Source: Spirodela intermedia
Taxonomy: Eukaryota; Streptophyta; Magnoliopsida; Alismatales; Araceae
Length of the DNA: 64,000 bases
Direction: 5' to 3'
Assembly (NCBI GenBank): GCA_902729315.2
Contig: LR746267.1
Location: 1,665,501-1,729,500, forward strand
Shown: positions 1-12,137 of the stretch, in pieces
How the letters are laid out: every line of letters begins with the position of its first letter
Position numbering within the stretch: position 1 is the stretch's first letter
Notes under the pieces: generated by a model
Database searches by the model: none
The model's input: only the letters and a program-made list of their open reading frames with translations
Told to the model about the DNA's origin: nothing
Position numbers and translations under genes: made by a program

Positions 1-244
1 ATGTAGAAGCCAAGGCAGCCTGTGTTGAGGTAGAACAGGCCGACCTGGCGCGCCGAGTAATTGAAGAAGTAACCTCCCTTGCAGCCTGTGAAGTTGTTGC
101 AACCACATCCCCAAGTTACGTTGTTCCCAGCGCAGCCTACTACCGAGTAAGCAGTTAAATTGCTGGCTGAGGCCGGGCGGCTGCGATCAGAAACAGGAGA
201 ACGGCAGCTGCCGCTACAACTGAAGTCTTGCAGGCGGTGGCCAT
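1..244 (-). pseudogene. MiAMP1-like antimicrobial peptide, subgroup A, frameshifted and cut by window start
   Basis: Reading down from the ATG at 244-242, the start resembles the intact gene at 24339 (MATACKT, then an Ala/Leu-rich signal peptide). The frame is lost near codon 23 and stops at TAA 157-155 after 29 residues. In the shifted frame the mature domain is still recognisable: a PASAS-like cleavage site, a Cys-Gly-Cys motif, Lys-Gly-Gly-Tyr-Phe-Phe and Gln-Val-Gly. The C-terminal third lies outside the window. A position that is Tyr in the 24339 product is Cys here, giving an unpaired cysteine. The AGGATATGG context around the start matches the intact paralogues. With the damaged TATA region upstream this looks like a pseudogene, though a one-base sequencing error at the shift cannot be excluded. 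Confidence 0.8.
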
Positions 245-374
245 ATCCTTTAGGGGACAACGGCAGGACCTAATAATATGAGCTCTGGGGCACGTCAGGG
301 GGAAAGAGGATGCTTGTAGCCTTTTGATGAACTGCTATTTTGTAGTAAGTAGTGACCCGGCCCCGATCCGTGAA

Positions 375-382
375 ATTTACTG
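375..382 (-). promoter_or_regulatory. Decayed TATA box of the 1-244 pseudogene
   Basis: The upstream region aligns with that of the intact gene at 24339: both carry CCCGGCCCCGATCCGTG next to the TATA position and GTAAGTAGT on its far side. The intact gene has TATAAAT here. This copy reads CAGTAAAT, so the TATA core is destroyed. Loss of the TATA agrees with the coding frameshift. Confidence 0.5.
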
Positions 383-679
383 TAAGTAGTTGAATGGTGC
401 AGAAAGAACTACGTGCGTCGTCGCAAGTGTCAACAGATTTTGTTGTATATTCTGCCATCAGTGCTAGATGTCAACCTTCTACTCTGATCCCATCACCTAG
501 AAGATATTAAGCTGACAGAGGGATTTGAATTTATGGCACGCCGCTCATTTAAGTCGTTCATTAATACCTTCAAATCCGCACATCCACTTGTCCCTTTCTA
601 TTTAGCCACTTGTTGTGATCTGCCAGATGACTGTTCACACACGGAAAATTTTCGTAGTCTAATATTTTTCAGTAATCCT

Positions 680-960
680 GTTCTGTTTTGACGTTACAAG
701 GGCTGCCGCTTCTGCGGTGCTGCGCTGTGTGCCCTTCCACGCAGCTCACAGTTCGAATATAGGGTGAAGATTGCTTGTTAACGATGATCTGAGTCGAGAT
801 GTACGACGAATGGTGGCGCTCTCTTCGTCTCCAGTTATCTATTTCGTCCTATTGCCTGGTTTCTATTTGTGAAATATATACGTCCGTATCTATTATTACA
901 TCTACAAAACGGCAATAAACAAGCAGGAACTGACATTGCGAAAGCAGGAACCCGTATTAA
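680..960 (+). pseudogene. Possible relic of a MiAMP1-like gene (copy 1)
   Basis: This GC-richer stretch has a pyrimidine/Leu-rich start like a signal peptide, a weak match to the region around the first mature cysteine, and a CTGGTTTCTA segment resembling the GLFYL-coding part of subgroup A. It has no open frame. A related sequence lies at 1965-2240, and another on the minus strand at 23780-23935. The cluster flank block follows it, as it follows the 33177 gene and the 52906 relic. Support is by position and weak similarity only. Confidence 0.3.
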
Positions 961-1800
961 CTGGCTATTGACTTCATCCTAACCTTGCTTAAAGAATGTC
1001 ATACTCAAAGAATCTCGTCAACGCCAATCCGCGAAACTATTCGCGCCTGGGTACCACGTAGCCATCAGAGTTTCTTCCCGGGCGGTAACATCCGTGAAAC
1101 GACAGGTGGTTGGCCACGAGCGGCAAAACATTATCCACGTCTATACCTGTGCCAGCCACACCTACGCCGTACTAGGGTATTCGCAAGGATTTTTTATCCT
1201 GAAAACCGTCTACGTCGATTGGAGGCGGGCGGAAGGGGGGGACTCTTTCTACACTATTCTGGAGGGACGACCAGCGGATATCATGCGTAATATTGACATA
1301 TTTCGCTCCATACGACGTGAGTGGGCAAAATTGTCAGAAGATCGTCTTTATTGTTGGAGACGAAATGCATCATTGTTCATCGACGTGAAGCCTGATACCC
1401 CGACGGCATCGCTTTTATTCACCTGCTGTTCACAGACATGCTGCTAAGGGGCTCGACGTAACTTTTCTCCGTTGTAACTTTATGCTTCAAGTTATAGTTA
1501 CTTCCGATTCTCTTTCAAAAAGTTAAAGGGTCCGATTAGATGATACGTAAATAATAAATTAATGTACCAATAAATCTCCAGTGCATCTATATTTTTCATA
1601 CGGCGCTTTCATTAGTAGAGTTTCCGAGAGATGCGAGATTGGAAGTTAGCACTAAATTTAGTTCTCACAATTCTATCCAAGTACATAGGTAAGGAAATAA
1701 GAAATTTACAGATAAGAATAATGCACTGTTTATGTCACAAATTTGCTTATCACATTAGAGTCGTAATGGTGCAGAAAGTAACTAGTTTATAATGTAGCAT
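960..1800 (+). repeat. Cluster flank block, copy 1
   Basis: This non-coding block is shared by several units of the peptide cluster. It contains a conserved core around 1095-1160 (GAAACGACAGGTGGTTGG, then AAACATTATCCACGTC). Homologous blocks follow at 2245-3060, 15165-15745, 33880-34345 and 53270-53620, all on the plus strand. Open frames inside it are not kept between copies, so it is not called coding. It is close to identical to copy 2 from about 1340 to 1560. Confidence 0.75.
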
Positions 1801-1964
1801 GCTACGCTCGCTAATCACCATCAAAAATAAGCATTGAAAGGCGTTCATTATTACCTTCTTGTCCTTGCGTCTACTTGTCCCTTTCCATTAAGTCACTTGT
1901 TGTGATCTACCAGATGTGTGTTCACGTACAGATAATTTACTAGTGTCATTCTTTTGCATTAATC

Positions 1965-2240
1965 TTTTTCAGTTTTGACGCTACTACGTCTGCTGCTTCG
2001 GCTGTGCTGTGCTGTGTCGTACCCCGCAGCTCCCGGTTCAAATATACGGCGAAGGTTGCTCGTAAACGAGGTTCTGAGACGAGATATACGACGATTAGTG
2101 CCTTTGTCCTCCTCTCCACTTTTCTATTTCGTCCTATTTCCTGGTTTCTATTTATGAGAAGTTACTGTCAAGGTTATATACATCCATATCTGCCATCAAG
2201 TTTACAAAAACGATGCGGGTGCAAGAACCCGTATTAATCA
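1965..2240 (+). pseudogene. Possible relic of a MiAMP1-like gene (copy 2)
   Basis: This is the homologue of 680-960, clearly diverged from it although the two following flank blocks are nearly identical. It keeps a CTGCTGCTTCGGCTGTG start reminiscent of a signal peptide and the CTGGTTTCTATTT segment. No MiAMP1 frame is intact. Confidence 0.3.
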
Positions 2241-2244
2241 TTTG

Positions 2245-3060
2245 TTGACTTCATCCTAACCTTCTATCCGATTTAAGGAAGGTCATATTCAAAGTATTTC
2301 GTCAACACCAATCCGTGAAGCTACTCGCGGCTCGGTACCATGTAGCCTTCAGAGTTTCTTCCCCGGCGGCAACATCCGTGAAACGACAGGTGGTTGGCCA
2401 CGAGCGGCAAAACATTATCCACGTCTATACCTGTGCCAGCCACACCTACGTTGTACTAGGGTACTCGCAAGCATCTTTTTCCCCTGAAAACCGTCTACGT
2501 CGATTGAAGGCGGGCGGAAGGAGAGGACTCTTTCTACACTACCCTAGAGGCACGACCAACTCAGCGAATATCATGCGTAATGTTGACATTTCCCTCCATA
2601 AGACGTTAGCGGGCACAATTGCCAGAAGATCGTCTTTATTGTCGGAGACGAAATGCATCATTGTTCATCGACGTGAAGCCTGATACCCCGACGGCATCGC
2701 TTTTATTCACCTGCTGTTCACAGACATGCTGCTAAGGGGCTCGACGTAACTTTTCTCCGTTGTAACTTTATCCTTCAAGTTATAGTTACTTCCGATTCTC
2801 TTTCAAGAAATTAAAGGATCCGATTAGATGATACGTAAATAATAAATTAATGTACCAATAAATTTCCAGTGCATCTGTATTCTTCTTACAGCGCTGTCCT
2901 TAGTAGGGTTCTCGAGAGATGTGCGATTAGCAGTTAGCATTAAATTTAGTTCTTACAATGTTATCCAAATATACAGGTAAGAAAATAAGAAATATACAGT
3001 TAAGAATAATGCACCATTTATGTCACAAAATCGTTTATGATATCTTGAGTCATAATGGCC
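2245..3060 (+). repeat. Cluster flank block, copy 2
   Basis: Second tandem copy of the flank block. Similarity to copy 1 is strong through 2365-2850 and weaker towards 3060. It ends where gypsy-like sequence begins (the shared CTTGAGTCATAATGG end is also seen near 15705). Confidence 0.75.
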
Positions 3061-6000
3061 TATATCTTGTTTATGTGGGGTCATAACAGGTTGGGATGAG
3101 AACCCATGGGAATAAGAGTTCCTTGGATTACTAATGGTTTGGTTAGGGAGTTGACCACTTTCCCTTTTTAAATTCGCTTTGGATATTCTACCTATTTACC
3201 GTTCAAGTTCTGTCATACCTGTTGCTGCAACATCATCTGAAATAGCGTATCTTCAGTTTGATTGTGACATTTGGATTGGTCTCTATCTTGCTGCGTGAGT
3301 GGATTTGGTTGAGGTCCTCTAAAACTAGATGGTTGAGGCTGCTGATTTTGATAGTAAGGTTGTGGTACTGCCCTTTGGTTCTGCAAATTCATCCAAGGAA
3401 GGTTATGAGGATTCCTCTACCTAGGGTTATAGGTATTTGAGTTTGGATCATGTGGGCTTAGGATATCTAAAATCTGCTTGCACCTACTCTTGTCTAGGGA
3501 AAAATCACTGCTCTATATGTAGACACTCTGACTTATACTGGAATGGATGACCATTGTTAGAACATGCTGCATAACGAAGGGTTGGTTGTGATGATGATAA
3601 AGATGTTAGAGAAATGACTACTGAGGTGGTGTAGTGAGAGTTGATGAGGATGATGCTGGATAATGAGGTGTATAAGTCTATGCTAAATAATAGGGCGAGG
3701 GGGTTTGTGTTCCTAGTTAAAGGTTGTTCAGGTTTTTCTTGGACTAAATTCACCCATTGTTGTTGCTGTTGAATTGTACCTACCTTTGATCTAGACTCTC
3801 AATCATGATACTCTAATACTTCATAGATTCCTCTCTTCCTAACTTCCCTTAACTGTATATCATATATAGCAAAAATGCATGATCAGTAGAATTCTCACTA
3901 AGCACCTCATACAACTGATATTCTTCATCTTCATCCTTTGTCATGAAAGTCATTCCACATGCCACATCAACTATTGGTCTATTCTGCTCTATCCCATGTT
4001 TCATGTAATGGTTCTCCAAAATATTGAGGAAAACTAGTAATAACCTTTCTTATAGCATGAGTCTTCCATAAAGGGTAAAACTTCAAAAAATTTACTCTAA
4101 TGCTACCCATGTGTCTAGTTGTCTCTCTAATATGGATAACTAATGTCATGTTTTTTCTTTAAAGAGTAAGGAAATAACCTCATCCTTATTACCACCTTGG
4201 ATATGTTAGACATTTGCATCATATCACAAATATCTAAGAGTTATTCTAACTGATGATGTGGCTCTTCATTTGGGTTTCTATAAAAAGTTGGAAGTATTTG
4301 GAAAGTACTATGCTTACTTTCAAATTGCATATTGGGATCTATAGGTGTTCTAATCTTGAGGGTTGAGTTTATTTTAGTTCGGTGTAAAGTAATATTTCAA
4401 AGGTCATGGTGGATTGATCATATTTTATAAATCCATAGGTGCTAACATTATGTCCGTTTTGGTTGGCCATATTCGTAATAATTCTTGTTCTAGCATGTGA
4501 TTGCCCTTCAATATTGGGAAAAGGGTCTAGTAAGACTGGTTTTTGAGATTGTCTACCCTACATGCACAGTCATTGAAAACCATCTTATGAAAAAGTTTCT
4601 AAAAATAATATAGTAGAAATAATAATAAATTTTTTAATAACATGAAAAGATAAGAAAATTAACTAAAATAGTGGCTATGAAAAAGAAATATATCTAACAA
4701 TAATGACGCTATCATAGAATGTAGTAAATATGTGAGTGAAAGAAAAAATAAGCAAATATAAAATGAAGATGTGGTCATGATTATCTTTTATAATTTTCTG
4801 ATTTTTATATTTTTTGTATTTTACATTTTTTTCAATTATTTTAGTAAAAGCACAAAAATAGAAAGAAAAATAACAACCTAATTAAAGTAAGAGACTAACT
4901 CAAATTAACATCAATTTCATTTAATCTTCCCTCGTAGTGGTGCCAAATTTTATTGTCTTTTAGTTGTTCTATTAAGAGATGTCAAACTAAAAATAATAAA
5001 ACTGAATTAACTTTAAGATAAATGAAGTAACTGTAGTGAGTTCAAGTCAAATCTATAGGGTATATAATAAATGATGATAATTTATTTTTTATCTAAATAA
5101 ATTTAAATCAAGATAAAAAATAAATAAAATAAAAAAATGAAAGAAAAAATGTAGCGAAATAGGAGAGATACTTTGTGCTCAATTAGTTGCAACTAGCTAC
5201 ACCCTTCCCTAGTCACCATAAAATTATTAATCTGTAGGAAAATAATTATAATAATGAATTAGCCTAATTTAAAAATAATAACAAAAATAGGAGAGGTGAT
5301 AGAGGGGAGGAGAGCAAGAAAAGAGAATGTGAAAAGGAGAAAAGGCACTATAGGCGAGTTCTCTCACAAATGGAGAAATGAACTAGCTAGTTGGAAAAAA
5401 GCTATATGAAATTAGAAACACATAAGGGATATCAATCATAAACATGTTTAGAATCTAATAAACTTAAGAAAATATTAAGCAAATGAAATTCAAACAAATT
5501 AAAAATTAAAAATTCCCCTGTGACACTAAGGATGAGGTAGACAAAAAAATTCTTAATTTTAAACAAATGAGCCAATTTTTGTTGCAGAGTATATTACATA
5601 AATGAAATTAAAGTTAATACAAACCCAAAAAGCATCAGCAAATCAGACAAAAAAAAATTTAAAATCTGGATTTTCTCCACTTAACACTATGGATGGGCAA
5701 ACAAATAACTTTGAACAAAATTGTGAATACAATCGTTAAAATTTGATTGTTTCTTTGATTCAGTCACTTGAATAAATCAAATTAATAAATTTTTAATGAT
5801 GCAAAGATCAAAGTTTTATCAAAAACAACACAAGAAAACAATGAAAAATATGAAGAACGCTATTGTGTCTCCCAACAGAAAAAGGGTGAAAAGATCTTAC
5901 TTTTTGCCCTGTTGGATGTTTTATACTTCCCTTAAATATAGAATTTATTACTAGTAGTGTGCAATCAGCTTGCTAAATTTTTTAGCAATTTTTTTCATCT

Positions 6001-7365
6001 ATTCTCCTCTCCATTTCCAGCTATTTCTGTATGTTTTCACCCATTTGCACTAATTTGCCAAATAATTTTAATTTAATTAAATAAACTTACACAATGGGTC
6101 TTGATAGACTTTCCCAATGGGCTCAAAATTCCCTATAAATCAACACATGTTCTGAAAAATGACGAAAAATTAGGAAAAATTATTATTTGCCTCCAACAAA
6201 ATAATTTTAACTATTAAATTCTGATTTGGGTTCTAATAAGGACAAATTTAAGGGTAAAAATGTCAAGTATATTGATAGATAACCAACGGATGTTAAAAAT
6301 ATAAGCCGATTGTAAAAGTATGTAAAAACCGTACATTAAGCATGTATTTTAGGTAGTTAATCTAATGTATGCTTCACATGAATTTTCATTGAATCATTAT
6401 GATTTAACATAATCTAAAGCACCAAATAAACTAAATATACATTACTTATCACATAAAAAGAACATGTTATCACTTATGTAGATGAGAAGAGATCAATACA
6501 TTTACCTCAACAAGTGAATATTCTAATCTTACAAGAGATCAATACTTTTTGTATAGATGATATTGATTCTTGTAAGTATCTCAGAAATACATGTTGTTTC
6601 ACTTTAAAAAGACCATCTTGAAATCCATTTCATCACTCCCTATCAACATCAAGTTTTCACATTGAAGTAAAGAAGATCTACTGAGTAAGAGATGAAGTGC
6701 CTTAAGACAATTGACGATAAAATCGAATGAGAATTAATAAAAAGGAAGACAAAAAGCCTAAATTAAAAACGAAAAAGTAACAGACCTATAGCATAGAAGA
6801 CACACATAGCCTAAAGAAACAAATGTATTCTTAGAATCTATTACCCATTGGAGGCACAATCTAAATTTTTTTCTCTCATTTAATGGCTAACAATGGAATT
6901 CTCTCTTTGCACACTCAAGAAACATGTTGAAACTAGATTTTACAAAGGAATATGAAGAGACATTTATGTGATTAGACTAAGGTGAAAAAGCAAGACAAAG
7001 ATCAAATAGCAAATATTAAACTTAGGAGCAGAAACTAGTAACAAGGTATGCCTTTTGTGGATCTTCATATTAGGAAATAACACTATCAAAATGTTTTCTC
7101 ATAATCAAAAAAGGGGTGACTGATTTTTTAAATCTAATAGGTGCTTTGATGACAATCACAACATATGGGGTATTAAAGTTGATTCATTCAGTATTAGTTG
7201 AAAAAAATTATCACTAAGAAAATCATATATATTTTTAATTATATTAAGATGACATAATAATTTACACATACATATTTGAATATTTCAAATTAAACAGTAG
7301 TGTGTATTTTTTTTATTTTTTGATTTGTAGATAGAAAAATATTATTAAATTATCTAAAGAGAGGG
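3060..7365 (-). mobile_element. Degenerate Ty3/gypsy-type retrotransposon, 5' half with gag
   Basis: On the minus strand, 3450-3393 encodes the Asn-Ser-Asn-Thr-Tyr-Asn-Pro ... Arg-Asn-Pro-His-Asn-Leu-Pro-Trp signature that ends gag in plant Tat/Athila-type gypsy elements. A stop replaces the expected Trp, and a Gln/Pro-rich tail follows. A gag core segment lies near 4320-4100 and matches 57330-57530 in inverted orientation. AT-rich 5' sequence (7340-4490) also matches 55030-57120 inverted. Many stops are present and no reverse transcriptase is seen. Nothing else is recognised in this stretch. Confidence 0.7.
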
Positions 7366-8323
7366 CAGGCCCATGAACATAAAAAGGATAAAATATATAT
7401 ATCTCTACAACTACCCTCAAGCTATAGTGTCGATATCAAAAGCTCCAAGCTTGGAGCAATGGGAATCCAGCCAAAGAGGATGGAGAGCCTTTGTAACAAT
7501 TTTTGCAAGTTGTGCTTCCGAAAACACTTCAGTCGGAAAATCCATTGAGCTTGAAGCTAGCTCAATATGTTTTGTCCATTCATAGAAAATAAGATTATAA
7601 GTAATATGGAGCGTAGACTTATTGTCGTAGAAGAGATGTATAGATTGAGCATGAAAGAGGCCAAGCTTCATAGAAATTTACATACCCAAATAAGCTTGCA
7701 TGAAACACTCTACATTTATCCCAATATTCTAATTCAGTACTAGACAATGCAACCACTTTTTACTTCTTGCTCTTTTAAGAGATAAGATTTCCTTCAAGAA
7801 AAATACAATAGCTAGTGGTAGATTGTCAATTGACAAGAGAACATATCTAGTCTACATCAGAATATCCATGAACATCAAGGGAAGAAAAAGGCTTATATAG
7901 AAGTCCACAACCAAGATACCCCTTCAAACACTGAAGGATCCTCATGACTACATCCCATTGAGTAGTGCGTTGATTGACCATAAATTAGTTAACCACACTC
8001 ATAAAAAAAAAATGTCAAAACAAGCCAAGGTCAAGTAATTTAGTCGCCCCATCAAGCGATGGAACTATCATGGATCCTCAAGAACATCACTTGAATCTAG
8101 AAGGAACTTGACCTTTGGATACATTAGTGTAGGAAGACTCATTAATGCCCAACATCTCTACATCTTGGAATAGATCAAACACACATCTGCTAGTTGATAA
8201 CTAGGCCCTTGGAAGAGTGGGCAACCTCAATGCCCAAAAAAAGCCAAAACTAACTCAGATCCTTGATCGTCACTTTACTCTAAAGAAAGATCTCGAAATC
8301 AGAGATATCTTGTCTATCATCAC

Positions 8324-9967
8324 TGACGTGACTCGGTCGTTGTATATTAAATCACGCAAATATAAAATTTATAAAACTAGAAAATACGAATTTTCAGATA
8401 TTTAGAAGTATTTATAAATAAATATATCAATTATAATTCAATAAAAATTCCAAAAATAGCGGTAAATTTTCAGGTCAATTAGAGGGATGTAATATAATAT
8501 CTGGTAATTATTCAGAATTTTTCTCAATGAATACGATTTTCATAAGAATTTTATACTAGGAAATAAAAAAGAAATATATTTAAAATTCACGAAAAAAAGG
8601 AAATAAGGGTGCGGGCGTCAAGATGACGTCAGCGCCCCGGCAAACGCAAATCAGGCGGAAACAGAGTTCCGCCCGGTGATTCTTACGTAAGCGATTACAG
8701 ACGACTTAATTAATCAAATTAAGATCTGTAAAAGCCGGAAGAATCGTAATTGAACGAAGTATAGTTTGGTAAATTAAAATCACACAAAGTATCACTAAAT
8801 GAAGTGTAAATTAAATTGAAAGCAGGAAAATAGAGTTCTGGCGTCGCGACGGCAATGCGTCGATGATGCACTGGAATCCTAAGCATTTGGGAGGATCGTC
8901 GTGCAATGTCCACAGCCTCGAAGGCTCTCCTTGGACAAAGACGACGTGGGCAATCTCTAGATCTTCTCACGAAGTCTAAAGATCAATGAAGTGGGTCGTC
9001 GAATCGTCTCCGGCGGCTGTCACCCGGCAGAGCAGAAAAACAGCAACTTTGCAGCTCTCCGGCGGCTGTCACCCGACGGAGAGGAGCTGGATGGAGGTGG
9101 GGCGCGTGTTAGGGAGCTTCATCCTTAGGTCCACACAGCAAGAGGAGGCTCTTCATCGCATCTGGTACGCTCTCAGGAGGTGGCAACTGATCTCCCGGCG
9201 GATTGTCCTCTTCCTGACGACGGCTTATTCGTCGATCAATCGGAGATGATTTACTCGATGGATTCGCGATCCTTTTATTGCGAATCGTTCAGCAATTTTA
9301 GTAGCAATGCTTCGCGAATCACGTTGACGAGATTTTCACCGATGATCCAGCGATTCTCGTTGCTTAATCCTTCACCGGCGATCTGTAGGAAAGTCGCGAT
9401 AATCAGATAAAAATATATGAATTTTGACTCTAGAAGGATTCGAACCTGCGCCGGTCGCCCCGCCTCTTCTGAGGAAGGTGTGATGGGGGTTTAGTCCCAC
9501 ATCAGTTGTACGCCGAGTTTTCGGGCGAATATATAGTAATGTTAGCTTTGCGAGCAAAGATCTTCTCTCGCGTGTACGACCACTCCTTGCCCCACAGCCC
9601 AGCTGGCCACCGGTGACGTGGAAAGGGAGCGGCGAACGCGCGAGCCCTGTTGGTCCCCAAGCCAAGCCGCTCGAGCCCTTGCTCGCTCGCGGCTTACTCC
9701 CCGACTGCGCTTCCAACCCGCTTGCGGCCCCGGCTGGCCGCCGGGTTCCCTCATTTTTGCAATATTTTTATTTTTATTTGTTCTTCATTTATCTCAAAAG
9801 TAAGACTATATAAATCATATAAAATCACATAATTACCCAAAAATTCACGTTAATCAATTGAAAACCAAAAATCATTCTTTAACACAAATATAAGTCTATT
9901 TATCATGAGTTAAGGCTAAAACTATATTATTTACTAATTATTAACTCATGATAATGAAGACTTATCA
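8324..9967 (-). mobile_element. Solo LTR of the TGATAAG family, TSD ATCAC
   Basis: The element runs from TGACGTGACTC at 8324 to GACTTATCA at 9967 and is flanked by perfect 5-bp duplications ATCAC (8319-8323 and 9968-9972). It interrupts the copia reverse transcriptase just after the YVDD region. TG...CA ends and a 5-bp duplication identify an LTR. Its sense is minus, because elsewhere a purine-rich tract directly precedes the TGATAAG end. Its GC-rich centre (9440-9760) gives long chance open frames on both strands that are not genes. Confidence 0.88.
9494..9536 (+). promoter_or_regulatory. snRNA-type USE plus TATA box in LTR
   Basis: GTCCCACATCA (9494-9504) differs by one base from the plant snRNA upstream sequence element RTCCCACATCG. 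A TATATAG box starts at 9530, exactly 25 bp later. The direction is antisense to the LTR. Activity is not shown. Confidence 0.5.
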
Positions 9968-10520
9968 ATCACCCATCAAAATAATATCATCAACATAGAC
10001 AAGTATAATAACATAGCCCACAGTAGGATCAAAGACACTCTAATGAAGATTGAAATTCTAAACTAGCCAGTAGAAATAACTAAATTAGAGCTGAGGACAC
10101 TACTTCAGCCCATAGATAGATTTTTGTAGATAGCACAAAGAATTTGGCAAGTCAGCCAAAATAAAACTAGAAGGTTGCTCTATATACACCTCTTTCTCAA
10201 GATTGCTATGACAAAAAATATTCTTCGCATCCAACTAATAAAGAGGCCATGAGAAGTGGACCGCAAGCACCAACAAGATACAAACTAAAGTAAGGTTTGT
10301 CACCAAGAATAAAGTCTCAATATAGTCCTCTCCATATGTCTAAGAAAATTCTCAAACCACCAAACGAGCTTTGAGGTGATCAAAAAAATTATCTACAATC
10401 ATCTTGACTATGAATACCCAACAACAACTCACCACAAAGTGGACAAGGGATGAGGAACCAAGGGCTAAGTTGAGGTATGACAAAGGGCCTCAACACCCTC
10501 CACCATCGCAACATGCCTAC

Positions 10521-12137
10521 TAATAAGTCTTCATTATCATGAGTTAATAATTAGTAAATAATATAGTTTTAGCCTTAACTCATGATAAATAGACTTATAT
10601 TTGTGTTAAAGTGTGAGAAGTGGTTTTCAGTTGATTAATATGAATTTTTTGGTAATTATGTGATTTTACATGATTTTCTATGATTTTTATAGTCTTACTT
10701 TTGTGATAAATGAAGAAAAAGAAATAAAAAATAAAAATAAGACAAAACAAGGGGGACCCGCTGGCCAGCCGGGCCCACTTGCAAGCGGGTCGGAAGCTTA
10801 GCCGGGGAGTAGCCACGAGCAAGGGCTCGAAGGGCTTGGACTGATAGAGGCACGTGTGTGCCACTCCCTTTCCACGTCACTGGTGGCCAGCCGACTGTAG
10901 GTCAAGTAGTGGTCGTACACACAAGAAAAGGGACTTTGCTTAGAAATCTAACATTAGTATATATTCGCTCAAAAAATCGATGCACAATTGATGTGGGACT
11001 AAACACCTCACACCTTCCTTAGAAGGGGCGGGGCAACTAGCACGAGTTCGAATCCTCCTAGAGTCAAAAGTCATATTTTTATTTAATTATTGCGACTTTC
11101 CTACAGATCACCGATGAAGGATTAAGCAACGAGAATCGTTGGATCATCAGCAAAAATCTTGTCAATGCAATTCGTAGAGTATTGCTATTAAAATTGCTGA
11201 ACAATTCACAATAAAAGGATCGTGAATTCATCGAGTAAATCATCTCCGATTGATCGACAAACAAGCCATCATCGAGAAGAGGATGATCCGCCAGGAGACG
11301 AGTCGTCACCTCCTGAAAGCATATTAGATGCGATGAAGAGCCTCTTCTTGCTGTGCGAACTTGAGGATGAAGCTCCCTCACATGCGCCCCACCTCTATCC
11401 AACTCCTCTTCATCAGGTGACAGCCGTCAGAGAGCTACAAAGTCACCGTTTTTCCGCTCTACTAGGTGACAGCCGCCAGAGACAATTCGACGACCCATTT
11501 CATTAATCTCTAGACTTTGCAAGGAGATCTATAGATTACCCACATCATCTTTGTCTAAGGAGAGCCTTCGAGGCCGTGGACACTACACGACGATCCTCCT
11601 GAACTCTTAGGATTCCGATGCATCGCCTACGCATCATCGTCGCAATATTGGAACTCTGTTTTCCTTCTTTCAACTTACTTTATGCTTCATTTAGTGATAA
11701 TTTTTGTGATTTTAATTTACCAAAATATACTTTGTTCAATTACGATTCTTTTAACTTTTAGAAATCTTAATTTGATTAATTAAATTATCTGTAATCGCTT
11801 ATGTAAGAATCGTCAGACGAAACTCTATTTCTGCCGATTTGCATTCGTCGAGCACTGACATCATCATGACGTCTGCACCGTTATTTCCCTTTTTTGTGAA
11901 TTTTAAATATATTTCTTTTTCATTGCCTAGTATAAAGTTCATAGAAAATCGTATTCATTGAGAAAAAATCTAAATAATTATCAGATATTATATTATATCT
12001 TTGTGATTGACCTGGAAAATTACTACTATTTTTGAAAGTTTTATTGAATTATAATTGATATATTTATTCAGAAATACTTCTAAATATCTAAAAATTCGTA
12101 TTTTCTAGTTTTATAAAATTTTAAATTTACGTGATTT
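10521..12137 (+). mobile_element. TGATAAG-family LTR, 3' end missing
   Basis: It starts at TAATAAGTCTTC (one change from TGATAAG) and follows the family sequence to about 12137, where it breaks off before the usual GAGTCACATCA end. Copia integrase sequence resumes immediately, so no target duplication is visible. It has the same USE/TATA arrangement in reverse: TATATA at 10958-10963, then 25 bp, then TGATGTGGGAC at 10989-10999. Confidence 0.8.

Noticed and set aside
985-1447. Two overlapping open frames in flank block copy 1, with a similar one at 2315-2683
   Set aside because: Frames are not kept among the five block copies, and no signal peptide or known domain is seen.
9372-9832. Dense open frames on both strands in the LTR centre, also at 10595-10880 and 42272-42717
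   Set aside because: They fall in the GC-rich LTR core, shift between copies and have no domain.
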